7,424 nucleotides of DNA, taken from contig JACMMM010000469.1 in the NCBI GenBank assembly GCA_014379065.1, forward strand, positions 1-7,424. Reading direction: 5' to 3'. The position numbers and the translations under genes were made by a program. The DNA comes from Saprospiraceae bacterium. GTDB taxonomy: Bacteria; Bacteroidota; Bacteroidia; Chitinophagales; Saprospiraceae. The notes below the pieces were generated by a model that did no database searches, had not been told where the DNA came from, and was given only the letters and a program-made list of their open reading frames with translations. Shown here in pieces: positions 1 to 7,181 of this stretch. How positions within the stretch are numbered: the stretch's first letter is position 1; each line of letters begins with the position of its first letter.

Positions 1-872
1 CCAACCACTATCAGCGCAGTAACGGAGGTGTTCGTTAAACCATTGTTGACAGCTGTCCACGAACTACCAGAATTCGTAGAAAGAAACATTCCGATATCAG
101 TTCCTGCAAAATAGTTTGTGCCGCTCGGCGCAAAGGTTAAAAAACTTGCATTGGCTAACGCATTGGTTACATCTACCCATGTGTTTCCATTATTGGTGGA
201 TCGACCAACGCCAGCGCCACTTGCTACATAAATACTGGTTCCGTTGACCGCCAAGTTATAAACACCACCTCCAAAAGGATCAATTGGGATACCATTAGAA
301 ACATCAGACCATGAATTTCCATTGTTAGTAGACCGAAAAACGCCTTCATCAGTTGAGGCGAAAATAGTTGTTCCATTAACGGCCAATGAACCTATACCAC
401 TATCAAACGAACCTGACAAGCCATTATTGACTGCCGTCCAGGAACTCCCGTTATTGGTGGATCGAAAAACACCGTCATCTGTTCCTGCAAAAATAGTTGT
501 ACCGATGACTGCGAGTTTATTCACAGAATAACCCGACATGCCGCTGTTAACAAGAGACCACGAACTTCCGTTATTGCTGGAAATAAAGACGCCATCGCTT
601 GTTCCTGCAAAAACAGTTGTTGCTATAACCGCTAAAGTATTTACAGATTTATTGCTTAGGCCATTGTTCACGACGGTCCAAGAACTCCCATTATTCGTGG
701 ATAGATAGACGCCAGCCCCATCTGTTCCTGCAAAAACATTTGTCCCAATGGTAGCCAAAGCCCTAATGTTTGCGCCATTAGGGCCATTGGTTTGAACCCA
801 TTGAGCATTAGCAGCGAAATGCTGAAACAGGATGAACAGGATGAAAATCGTGAGGTTTAAAGTTTTTTTCAT
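1..872 (-). CDS. Exported Asp-box (BNR-like) beta-propeller protein, N-terminal part, cut by window edge
   Basis: The frame is open from the ATG at 872-870 to the left edge: 290 codons with no stop, so the C terminus is missing. Residues 1-23 form a clear Sec signal peptide (MKKT start, hydrophobic LTIFILFILF, cleavage expected after ANA before QW). The mature part consists of at least six blades with a period near 40 residues. Each carries an FAGT-x-x-GVF strand followed by an Asp-box-like S-T-N-N-G-S-S-W and a VNNGL turn. The usual Asp-box has Asp at the third position; here it is Asn throughout. Asp-box propellers occur in sialidases and in many Bacteroidota surface proteins; the repeat gives the fold, not an enzyme activity, and no sialidase catalytic residues are visible. 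A T9SS sorting domain could lie in the missing C terminus, but this cannot be seen. Start choice rests on the signal peptide. No strong Shine-Dalgarno or CAAAnnTA (reverse-strand -7 box) was found upstream. Confidence 0.85.
   Translation of the reverse strand, partial: MKKTLNLTIFILFILFQHFAANAQWVQTNGPNGANIRALATIGTNVFAGTDGAGVYLSTNNGSSWTVVNNGLSNKSVNTLAVIATTVFAGTSDGVFISSNNGSSWSLVNSGMSGYSVNKLAVIGTTIFAGTDDGVFRSTNNGSSWTAVNNGLSGSFDSGIGSLAVNGTTIFASTDEGVFRSTNNGNSWSDVSNGIPIDPFGGGVYNLAVNGTSIYVASGAGVGRSTNNGNTWVDVTNALANASFLTFAPSGTNYFAGTDIGMFLSTNSGSSWTAVNNGLTNTSVTALIVV
57..701 (-). repeat. Six Asp-box units in the propeller gene, about 120-nt period
   Basis: The 24-base segments encoding the Asp-box-like octapeptide lie at 678-701, 558-581, 438-461, 309-332, 177-200 and 57-80. 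Steps between them are 120, 120, 129, 132 and 120 bases, all multiples of three, so blades are 40, 43 or 44 residues. Similarity is also visible in the DNA: GTTCCTGCAAAAA or a close variant recurs once per unit in most of them. The extra 3-4 residues in two blades fall in the loop between the VSNGI/VNNGL turn and the next inner strand (SGSFDSGIGS and IPIDPFGGGV). Confidence 0.85.
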
Positions 873-881
873 TGTTAGAAT

Positions 882-1091
882 TTATTTAATGCTAGAATTC
901 TTCAACTTGATGAGCCATTGATTGTAAGCATCCAACCCGACGCTTGCATGTGTAATCCTGCGCAATGATCCAAGGATTGGGCCTTTTGAAACAAATACGG
1001 GTTTCACCTTTTTCCCCGAGATTTTTAGAGGTATAAATTTGGGTTTTCCCTTTAAATATGCAGAAAAGGCTTTGCAGAAATTTTTGAACAT
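882..1091 (-). CDS. Doubtful small basic ORF upstream of the propeller gene
   Basis: An ATG at 1091-1089 opens a 69-codon frame ending in TAA at 884-882, nine bases before the propeller gene's start on the same strand. The purine-rich AAGGCAGGA just before the ATG could serve as a ribosome site. The product is Lys-rich with no signal peptide, no membrane segment and no motif I recognise. If real, it would be co-transcribed with the propeller gene. Against it: random AT-rich sequence can yield a frame this long, and the propeller gene's own promoter and leader would be expected in this interval. Confidence 0.2.
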   Translation of the reverse strand: MFKNFCKAFSAYLKGKPKFIPLKISGKKVKPVFVSKGPILGSLRRITHASVGLDAYNQWLIKLKNSSIK

Positions 1092-1114
1092 TCCTGCCTT
1101 TAGGGTTATCTTAT

Positions 1115-1122
1115 TAAATTTG
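1115..1122 (+). promoter_or_regulatory. Candidate -7 box (TAAATTTG) for the 485-residue gene
   Basis: TAAATTTG matches the TAnnTTTG -7 consensus known for Bacteroidota primary sigma factors. Transcription from it would give a leader of about 100 bases before the ATG at 1230. The partner -33 TTTG is not at the expected distance (nearest TTTG at 1083-1086, 28 bases before), so this is a weak call in AT-rich DNA. Confidence 0.25.
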
Positions 1123-1229
1123 TTACGCTAAAGCGCATTTTTGGTTTTTTTACAATACATTATTTGGCTTTTCTAATTTCAAGGTAAACTCAACGGGAAT
1201 ACTTAATTTTCCCCGAAAAAATATGGCCT

Positions 1230-2687
1230 ATGCAGAAGCTTAAATTTCTTTCGCTGTTAAAAAAGTTGAGCAAGCAGGAGCTGGAAGGCTTCCATAAATA
1301 CCTCAAGCAATACCATCGCCGAGAGAAAATCGGCATCCGTGTTTTCGAGTACTTGATCAGATTTTACCCGGATTTTGAGCAGCCGGAAAAGCTCCAGTTG
1401 GTATATATCTATCAAAAAGTTTTCAAAACTGATTTTGAGAAAGACGACCATGCGCAGAAGAAAATGCTGAATACCGCCTCGGATCTGTACAAGTGGTTGA
1501 AAAACTTCCTGATTATCTCAAAAGCACAACAAAGCCATCCACTCCAACAGACGATCTGGCTCAGCATTTTGCAAGAACGTGGGCTGAAAGACGAGTTTTC
1601 GAGGAAAGCAGCTCAGTTCTATCAACAGACTCGGAACGCCCCTTTCAAAACACCTGCTGACGCATTGCCCAATTGGATGGCGAGTTATTTCCAACGAGAA
1701 CAACTCTCTCTGGACAAACCTTTGATACATGCCAAAGCCATACAGCAGTGTACCGAAACCATGACGGACTGCTGGGAAATCATACGCCTGAAAATGGCCT
1801 GCGAAATGAGTCAGGTAAAAAAAGTCACCAACCAAGCGCCTGTCCAACAGATACGGGAAGCGCCTGATTTTCAGCAGCTCGGCCTGTCCATTTTAAAGGA
1901 CACTTACGAAGCATTATGGCGGCTGACAGATTCAGAGGAAGATCTGCATTTTGTCCGGCTGGAGTCCCTACTCAAACAACACGGTCAACACATAGATACT
2001 AAAGAGTTGGAATGGATCAATAGGTACGCGTACAATTTTACAGCGCATCAGAGCCGCCAAAGCCAGGAGGACATCCATTATGAGAGGATGCATCGCCTGG
2101 ATATAATCGGACTTGAACAGGGCGTTTTTTCGCGTAACGGCTATCTACCCTCCTCCGCTTTCGGCAACATTGTGAACGTGGCCTGTCTTTCAAAAGATTT
2201 TGATTGGGCGGCCGGGTTTATCCGGGAGTACAGCCACATTATTTTTGAAAACGACCGCCAAGAAGCCATCCTACTAGCACGAGCCGTTATAGCATTTGAA
2301 AAAGGCAAATTTAAAGAAGTCGTTCACCTGCTCGAACCCACAGTCTTTGAAGCCCATTTGGACCTCCTCCGGGCCAAATCCCTTTTATTGAGGAGTTATT
2401 ATGAACTTAACGCCGATCAAGATATAATACTGGATACCTGTGCCTATTTTGAAAACTTGTTGCGACGATCGCCCAAAACAGAAGCGGTGAAAGCCATGCT
2501 GGCTTTTGTATTGATCCTAAAAAGAGTGGTGGCTCAGAAATCCAGCAAGAAGGTGATCCTTGATCGCATTGAAAAAGCCCCAACGCTTTATTCCAGAAAA
2601 TGGCTCATAGAAAAGACAGCAAATTATAGCGCCAGGTATGCTGTCCGCGACATAGCAGCGGAGCAACATACGCTGGCGTCTAAATAA
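1230..2687 (+). CDS. Uncharacterised helical-repeat (TPR-like) protein, 485 aa
   Basis: The protein has no signal peptide, no transmembrane segment and an almost wholly alpha-helical composition rich in Lys, Glu, Gln and Leu, so it is probably cytoplasmic. Residues 1-130 begin with LKFLSLLKKLSKQELEGFHK, followed by paired helices (RVFEYLIRFYPDF, KLQLVYIYQKVF). This resembles, from memory, a set of large uncharacterised Saprospiraceae proteins that share an N-terminal 'LL..LSK.E...F.KYL' helix and a PDF motif; I know of no function for them. Around residues 346-370 the pattern A-x-x-L-A-R-A-V-I-A-F-E-K-G-K-F-K-E-V-V fits a TPR-like helix pair, with another likely pair at about 379-413. There are no catalytic motifs. 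The ATG at 1230 is the first in-frame start and no Shine-Dalgarno is obvious; a nearer ATG at 1223 is out of frame and stops at once. It ends one base before the convergent neighbour's stop codon. A scaffold or protein-interaction role is inferred only from the fold type. Confidence 0.85.
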   Translation: MQKLKFLSLLKKLSKQELEGFHKYLKQYHRREKIGIRVFEYLIRFYPDFEQPEKLQLVYIYQKVFKTDFEKDDHAQKKMLNTASDLYKWLKNFLIISKAQQSHPLQQTIWLSILQERGLKDEFSRKAAQFYQQTRNAPFKTPADALPNWMASYFQREQLSLDKPLIHAKAIQQCTETMTDCWEIIRLKMACEMSQVKKVTNQAPVQQIREAPDFQQLGLSILKDTYEALWRLTDSEEDLHFVRLESLLKQHGQHIDTKELEWINRYAYNFTAHQSRQSQEDIHYERMHRLDIIGLEQGVFSRNGYLPSSAFGNIVNVACLSKDFDWAAGFIREYSHIIFENDRQEAILLARAVIAFEKGKFKEVVHLLEPTVFEAHLDLLRAKSLLLRSYYELNADQDIILDTCAYFENLLRRSPKTEAVKAMLAFVLILKRVVAQKSSKKVILDRIEKAPTLYSRKWLIEKTANYSARYAVRDIAAEQHTLASK

Positions 2688-3053
2688 TCAGATCACCAAA
2701 TCCTCAATAATGATGATTTGGGAAAGTTCGTTTCCGCAAACCGTAGCGAAACAAAAATTATACCTCCCGGACGAAAGCCCTGAATAGGCAATTGATGTGC
2801 CCTGTGTATAGGTTAGCGGACTGGTATAATTGTCTCCTTGTCTGACGTAAAATACGACATACTCAGAAGCTCCGCTAACTGCATTCCAGGAAAAGGAAGC
2901 CGCGCCGGTTGATTGGCTCGTTACGGAAACCTGAGGTCCGGGGCAAGTTGTGCCTGGAATCGCTGGTATTGTGAATCCGAAGACGATTGGAATGAGCAGT
3001 ACCAAAGCAATTTTAAAGTACCACTGCTGGTTTTTTTTGACATTGTTTTGCAT
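2688..3053 (-). CDS. Small secreted fibronectin type III-like protein, 121 aa
   Basis: I start this gene at the ATG at 3053-3051 because it gives a proper signal sequence: a polar, Lys-containing n-region (MQNNVKKNQQWYFK) followed by a hydrophobic core, IALVLLIPIVFGF, at residues 15-27. The frame stays open to an ATG at 3200, but that extension would bury the signal sequence behind 49 odd residues. The mature part, from about Cys37, is a single FN3-like beta-sandwich: V-S-V-T..., A-S-F-S-W-N-A-V-S-G-A-S-E-Y-V-V-F-Y-V, then S-G-L-S-S-G-R-Y-N-F-C-F-A-T-V. The W-x-x-V-x-G-A-x-x-Y core and the L-x-x-G-x-x-Y tyrosine-corner-like stretch are typical of FN3. Cysteines at 37 and in the FCFATVC segment may form a disulfide after export. 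There is no T9SS sorting domain, so it would stay in the periplasm or depend on a partner. No lipobox is present. Its function is unknown. Confidence 0.7.
   Translation of the reverse strand: MQNNVKKNQQWYFKIALVLLIPIVFGFTIPAIPGTTCPGPQVSVTSQSTGAASFSWNAVSGASEYVVFYVRQGDNYTSPLTYTQGTSIAYSGLSSGRYNFCFATVCGNELSQIIIIEDLVI
2696..2721. other. Inverted repeat just past the convergent stop codons
   Basis: CCAAATC at 2696-2702 pairs with GATTTGG at 2715-2721, giving a 7-bp stem with a 12-base loop. It starts eight bases after the TAA of the plus-strand gene and lies inside the last codons of the minus-strand gene. No run of T follows on either strand, so it is not a standard intrinsic terminator; it could still slow readthrough or protect the plus-strand 3' end. 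Confidence 0.35.
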
Positions 3054-3581
3054 CGAAGTAATGATTTGAATGAAAAAATTGGGTGAAAAAAAATTCGATG
3101 AAAAGCCAGCAAGCATGACAAAATGAGATCTCAGGCCAAGCAGTAACCATACTGCGGAGCATTTACGGATTCTGCCGTCAGGGCAGAAAGCCGATTTCAT
3201 TTTGCACTACATAGTCAAGGGAGAACCCGCGGGCAAAATCATTGCGGGCGCCATCAAGCTAAGCTGTCCATCTATTTAGCGTTTTAAGTGGGCGTTTATG
3301 TAAAGGATATCCATTGGTTCGTAATGTGGAAAATGGGTGCCTTTTTGTTTTCTATACTTTTAGTATGGGACAAGTCAGATTGGTACCCAGCACTTGGGGA
3401 AAAAATTTAAACAACATGCTTGCCTCGCTCCATGAAGGGTATAGCCATAGGGGTATTTATTTTTGAGCAATCGGCGACATATCGTTTAATGTCACAACCT
3501 GACGGATGAAAAACTGCGCACCTTGTTGCACATACTTTTACCCCGAAGTTTGGAAAGTTCAAAAACTCAACCCGTAATCTC
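3054..3581. other. Noncoding spacer between the FN3-like gene and the large T9SS cargo gene
   Basis: These genes diverge, so both promoters should be here. No convincing gene was found: the minus-strand frame across 3054-3200 is the N-terminal extension of the FN3 gene, and another covering 3407-3664 overlaps the start of the large gene. Small structures seen are an inverted repeat ATACT-TTT-AGTAT at 3354-3366 and CCCGC/GCGGG at 3226-3230 and 3244-3248. Neither has a terminator-like T-run. A candidate -7 box at 3458 is listed separately. Confidence 0.6.
3458..3465 (+). promoter_or_regulatory. Candidate -7 box (TATTTTTG) for the large T9SS cargo gene
   Basis: TATTTTTG is an exact TAnnTTTG match. 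It would place transcription start near 3472 and leave a leader of about 110 bases before the ATG at 3582. No TTTG lies 19-21 bases upstream, so only half of the Bacteroidota promoter pattern is present. Confidence 0.25.
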
Positions 3582-6500
3582 ATGCGCACAATCCTACTCC
3601 TTCTCTTGCTGGCCGATTTCACAACAATCGTTCGGGCTACCACTAAACACTCAACACTAAACACTTATCACTTCTCGAGCGACTCCCTTCCCACCATCAC
3701 TTGCCCGCCCAATGCGGTTCTAAGCACGGGGCCTTTTACTTGCACGGCGAATCATGTTTATACCGTGACAGCAGACGACGAGCTTCCGGGCTGGACGCTG
3801 ACGCAAACGGCAGGCTTCCCTTCTGGCACAGATTTCCCACTTGGGGCAACGCTGAACGAGTTTATAGTGACGGATATAGATGGCAACTCAGCCTCCTGCA
3901 CCTTTACCTTGACAGTGAAAGATTACACGCCACCCGTGGCCGTATGCGATGCAGCAGTCACCGTCAGCATAGGCGTAAATGACCCGCTCGACTGCTACGG
4001 CCCTGCTGGTGCCAATGGTCAACCCGCTGCCCTTGATGCTTGCAATTTTGGCGGCATAGCCTGGGTAAAAGCATCGGCCTTCGACAATGGCTCTTATGAC
4101 AATTGCGGCAATATTTTGCTAACCATTCGTCGCTTGGGCCCTTACTCGAACGCCATATTGGGACTTAATACGGTAAATGGCCACTTGCCTTGCAACGACC
4201 CTTTCCCCGATTTCCCCAGTGAGTTCGAGCGGGGCATATCGGAACAGGATTCCATCAAGTTTTACTGCGGAGAGGCTGGAACGACCCAGACGGTGGTGCT
4301 GACCATCTATCAACTTGATGCCAATGGCAACATTGCGCCCGGCCCTGATGGAACACCGATTTACAATCAGTGCTTCATAGAAGTAGCAGTTACAGACAAG
4401 ATAAAACCACTATGCACCCCCCCGGCTCAAGTGGCGGTTTCATGCGAAAATTTTGATCCAAGCCTGGTGGCCTATGGCAAAGCACAGATCTTCGACAACT
4501 GCTGCCTCGACACCTCAAAGGTGTACCTGAGCCAATGCGGCCTGACGCATTCGGTGGATTATGCGTTGTTTGACACGATTTGCAACCGGGGTACGCTCAC
4601 GCGCATTTTTCAGGCCTTCGATTGCGTGGGTAATTCAAGTCAATGTACGCAGCGCGTAATGGTCAATTATACGCAGGATTACTATATCAAATTCCCCAAT
4701 GACACCTTGGTATCGGTGTGCAACTCGACCCATATTTATGGTCGGCCTACTTTCTTTGGAGCAGATTGCGAACTGTTGGCGGTTACTTATGAGGATGAAA
4801 TTTTTGGGATAATACATCCCGATGCTTGTTATAGAATTGATCGGACTTGGACGGTTATAAACTGGTGTACCTACAATCCAATGCTCCCCCTCACGTACGT
4901 GCCTAACCCGATGCTTGTTAACACACCTTACCACAACCCCTTGAATGTGCCGGGGCCCATCGTTTCGGCTTGCGGCACTGCGCCGCCTTGGGCCCCTACC
5001 ATTTCCAAAATCAATCCTTCGGATACGGTTGCCACTAATTTTTGCACCTTTTGGAATGCGACCGCAAATGGCTACAGGTACAGGCAATTCGTCAAAATCG
5101 CGGACACAATCGAACCGATTATTGTCAAATGCCCTGTTGGCCCCTTGACCTTCATAGATTCCACGAATAACGACCCCAACTATTGGAATAACATCTTCAA
5201 CCCCGCACTTCCGGCACAAAATCTTCAGGAGATGCCAGTCGAACTTTCTGTCGATGCCACCGACGCGTGCCAGCAAGAATATGTATCCGTTCAATTTTTG
5301 CTCTTTCTGGATTTGGATGCCGATGGGGTCATGGAAACCGTGGTGAATTGCTATAACCCGCCGCCGCCCGGAGTCGTTTACTATGGCAACGCCTTTTTGC
5401 CAAATTACAATGGCGGAACGCTGACCGAGATTGACAAGCGTCCCGTGCCACAAAATCAAAAATGGCAGTTCACGGTACAAAAGACTTTTTTAGGCGATAC
5501 CGTACGGGCTGCTGTGGGTTGGAATACAATGCAATTTCCGAATACCAACATTCTGCCGCAACTCCCTGTAGGTACGCATAAAATCAAATGGATTGTAGCC
5601 GATGGCTGCGGCAAAGAGAGCACTTGCGAATATGCATTTACCATACAACCCAGCACCTTTGAGTGCATCCCGCCTACTGACATGGTGGTTTCTTGCGAGC
5701 AATTCGACCCAAGCCTCTTGACTTATGGAGCGCCAACTTTTGACGGTATTTGCCCTGTTGACACCCTTGTGAAATCAGCGAACTATGCTCAATTTGACAG
5801 TATTTGCAGCAGAGGCACCATCATTCGCGTTTTCAATGCGCGGGATGTTTGTGGCAATACGAGTCAATGTAGCCAACGGGTGGTGGTGAATTACAAACAA
5901 GATTACTACATCAAATTTCCGAGCGATATGATCGTGACGACGGACTGCAACGGAACAGGGATTTATGGTGAGCCAACATTTTTCGGGGAGGATTGCGAAC
6001 TACTCTCCGTTTCATACGAAGATTTCTCAAATCCGGGGATTCCAGACTATTGTTATAAGATTGAGCGCACGTGGACGGTGATAAACTGGTGTACCTACAA
6101 TCCGCTTCTAAACATTACAAATGTGCCCAACCCCAGCCCGAACCCACAGACAAACAACCCTGCCAATCTGCCAGGCCCTATTGTTTCAGCCTGCGGTACT
6201 GCGCCGCCTTGGGCTTCCACCATTGTAAAAATTTACCCTACCGACCCGTCTCCCACTGACTATTGTACTTTTTGGAATGCGAATTCCAATGGTTATAAAT
6301 ACAAACAATTGATCAAAATTATAGACAGCGCCGCGCCTGTCTTTGACCATTGCCCGGCCGCGCCATCTTACATAGCCGATAACACGCAGAACGATCCCGA
6401 GATTTGGAACAATGTTTTCAACCCAAATCTTCCGGCACAAGATCTTGACGAAAATCTGGTTGACTTAGACGTTACCGTTACTGATGCTTGTTCGGGCAGC

Positions 6501-7181
6501 AACGTCAACATCGAATACCTGCTCTTCCTGGATTTGGATGCGGATGGGCAACAGGAAACCGTGGTGAATTCTACGAGCCTTGGTCTCGCCGGATTGGGTT
6601 GGAACAATGTTTTGTACAACAATATTAATACCCCGAATTTTCTTGGTGGAACACCAACCACATTCGATGCCCGGCCCGTGCCACCAGGGCAGAAGTGGGG
6701 TTTTTCGATTGAAGAATTCATTTCAGGGAACGAAAAAACGGCCTCCCTCCGCTGGAACACGGTATTATCGCCCAACACCCATCTATTGCCATTATTGCCC
6801 AATGGCCGCCACAAAATCAAGTGGTTTGCAACCGATGGCTGTGGCAACAACAGCCAATGCGAGCAAATTTTCAGCATCGGCGACACGACGCTGGTGGGCA
6901 CGCATTCACCTGACAAAGAAGGCTTTGCGCTTTACCAAAACGAGCCAAACCCTTTTGGTGGCAGCACAACAATAAGGTTCCAATTGCCTGAATCCACCCC
7001 AGCCACACTTTCGGTTTTTGATGCCAATGGCAGGATGTTGTTTCAGCAAACTGCGGATTACGGACAAGGGATGCATACGGTGACGCTGGAACAGGATCAG
7101 TTGGCTTCGCGGGGCATTTTATTCTATAAATTGGAAGCCGGGGCGCATGTAGCGTGGCGGAAGATGGTTTTGCTGCGGTAA
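3582..7181 (+). CDS. Large T9SS-exported surface protein with HYR-like domain, tandem 410-residue units and type A sorting domain
   Basis: Residues 1-19 are a signal peptide (MRT, then ILLLLLLADF; cleavage plausible after VRA). Residues about 37-113 look like a HYR (Ig-like) domain: P-T-I-T-C-P at the start, F-P-L-G-A-T in the middle, then V-T-D-I-D-G-N-S-A-S-C-T-F-T-L-T-V at the end. Residues 114-277 are a further Cys-rich Ig-like stretch opening with TPPVAVCD. Two long homologous units follow, 278-694 and 695-1100. Each starts C-x-P-P...V-S-C-E-x-F-D-P-S-L, carries DYYIKFP (from 366 and 774), TWTVINWCTYNP (from 422 and 830), SACGTAPPWA (Cys464 and Cys871) and a D-L-D-A-D-G-x-x-E loop (577 and 984), and ends HKIKW...DGCG. 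Residues 1115-1199 are a T9SS type A sorting domain (YQNEPNPF, STTIRFQLP, DANGRM, FYKLEAG, KMVLLR), which is normally removed at the outer membrane. The likely location is cell surface or secreted; an adhesive or structural role is inference, and no enzyme motif was seen. The gene appears intact and stands alone, with no visible operon partner. Confidence 0.93.
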   Translation: MRTILLLLLLADFTTIVRATTKHSTLNTYHFSSDSLPTITCPPNAVLSTGPFTCTANHVYTVTADDELPGWTLTQTAGFPSGTDFPLGATLNEFIVTDIDGNSASCTFTLTVKDYTPPVAVCDAAVTVSIGVNDPLDCYGPAGANGQPAALDACNFGGIAWVKASAFDNGSYDNCGNILLTIRRLGPYSNAILGLNTVNGHLPCNDPFPDFPSEFERGISEQDSIKFYCGEAGTTQTVVLTIYQLDANGNIAPGPDGTPIYNQCFIEVAVTDKIKPLCTPPAQVAVSCENFDPSLVAYGKAQIFDNCCLDTSKVYLSQCGLTHSVDYALFDTICNRGTLTRIFQAFDCVGNSSQCTQRVMVNYTQDYYIKFPNDTLVSVCNSTHIYGRPTFFGADCELLAVTYEDEIFGIIHPDACYRIDRTWTVINWCTYNPMLPLTYVPNPMLVNTPYHNPLNVPGPIVSACGTAPPWAPTISKINPSDTVATNFCTFWNATANGYRYRQFVKIADTIEPIIVKCPVGPLTFIDSTNNDPNYWNNIFNPALPAQNLQEMPVELSVDATDACQQEYVSVQFLLFLDLDADGVMETVVNCYNPPPPGVVYYGNAFLPNYNGGTLTEIDKRPVPQNQKWQFTVQKTFLGDTVRAAVGWNTMQFPNTNILPQLPVGTHKIKWIVADGCGKESTCEYAFTIQPSTFECIPPTDMVVSCEQFDPSLLTYGAPTFDGICPVDTLVKSANYAQFDSICSRGTIIRVFNARDVCGNTSQCSQRVVVNYKQDYYIKFPSDMIVTTDCNGTGIYGEPTFFGEDCELLSVSYEDFSNPGIPDYCYKIERTWTVINWCTYNPLLNITNVPNPSPNPQTNNPANLPGPIVSACGTAPPWASTIVKIYPTDPSPTDYCTFWNANSNGYKYKQLIKIIDSAAPVFDHCPAAPSYIADNTQNDPEIWNNVFNPNLPAQDLDENLVDLDVTVTDACSGSNVNIEYLLFLDLDADGQQETVVNSTSLGLAGLGWNNVLYNNINTPNFLGGTPTTFDARPVPPGQKWGFSIEEFISGNEKTASLRWNTVLSPNTHLLPLLPNGRHKIKWFATDGCGNNSQCEQIFSIGDTTLVGTHSPDKEGFALYQNEPNPFGGSTTIRFQLPESTPATLSVFDANGRMLFQQTADYGQGMHTVTLEQDQLASRGILFYKLEAGAHVAWRKMVLLR
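4413..5663 (+). repeat. Long repeat unit A of the T9SS cargo protein (residues 278-694)
   Basis: This 417-codon unit is homologous to unit B, which follows directly. Shared landmarks occur in the same order: SCE-x-FDPSL, R-G-T, SQC-x-QRV, DYYIKFP, CELL, TWTVINWCTYNP, GPIVSACGTAPPWA, CTFWNA, LLFLDLDADG, RPVP, KW, and HKIKW. The DNA is also similar in places; the 23 bases at 4857-4879 recur identically at 6081-6103. Unit A has about nine more codons than B before the DYYIKFP motif. Confidence 0.9.
5664..6881 (+). repeat. Long repeat unit B of the T9SS cargo protein (residues 695-1100)
   Basis: This second copy is about 406 codons long. The offset from unit A is 417 codons at the start and 408 at the TWTVINWCTYNP motif, then 407 at SACGTAPPWA and again at the D-L-D-A-D-G loop, so most length change is in the first quarter. 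It ends in a DGCGNNSQCEQIFSI strand, then a linker (1101-1114) joins it to the sorting domain. Conserved blocks separated by divergent stretches suggest an old duplication under selection rather than a recent copy. Confidence 0.88.

Larger units (their letters stand above)
873..1229. other. Divergent intergenic spacer
   Basis: This AT-rich spacer separates the minus-strand propeller gene from the plus-strand 485-residue gene and must contain both promoters. The only open frame of note is a 69-codon minus-strand ORF (882-1091, listed separately with low confidence). Two exact TAnnTTTG boxes on the plus strand (TAAATTTG at 1034-1041 and 1115-1122) are seen, neither with a TTTG at the usual 19-21 base spacing upstream. 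No tRNA, terminator with a U-tract or long inverted repeat was found. Confidence 0.6.

Noticed and set aside
322..531. Plus-strand 69-codon ORF with an internal repeat (VDRKTPSSV twice)
   Set aside because: It is the antisense of the Asp-box propeller gene; its repeat simply mirrors the 120-base period of that gene.
57..701. CRISPR-like array suggested by regular spacing
   Set aside because: The period is 120 bases, the repeats are imperfect and in frame, and they encode propeller blades.
1127..1150. CGCT-AA-AGCG followed by T-runs as an intrinsic terminator
   Set aside because: A 4-bp stem with a 2-base loop cannot form a stable hairpin, and no gene ends just upstream on the plus strand.
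3054..3200. N-terminal extension of the FN3-like gene to an ATG at 3200
   Set aside because: It would add 49 residues of non-signal-like sequence before a clear signal sequence; the internal ATG at 3053 gives a better gene.
3342..3366. T-rich stretch plus ATACT-TTT-AGTAT inverted repeat as a terminator or promoter
   Set aside because: The stem is only 5 bp and AT-rich with no T-run after it, and the -33 and -7 type boxes here are only seven bases apart.
3407..3664. Minus-strand 85-codon ORF over the start of the large gene
   Set aside because: It overlaps the signal peptide region of the T9SS cargo gene, has no recognisable features and a Cys/Arg/Val-rich composition without a plausible fold.
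4635..5480. Minus-strand 281-codon ORF, the longest antisense frame
   Set aside because: It lies wholly inside the T9SS cargo gene, shows no domain or signal peptide, and is rich in His, Arg and Ile as expected of antisense frames.
6368..6916. Minus-strand 182-codon ORF
   Set aside because: Antisense to repeat unit B; a similar antisense frame opposite unit A (5456-5683) shows it arises from the repeat coding sequence.
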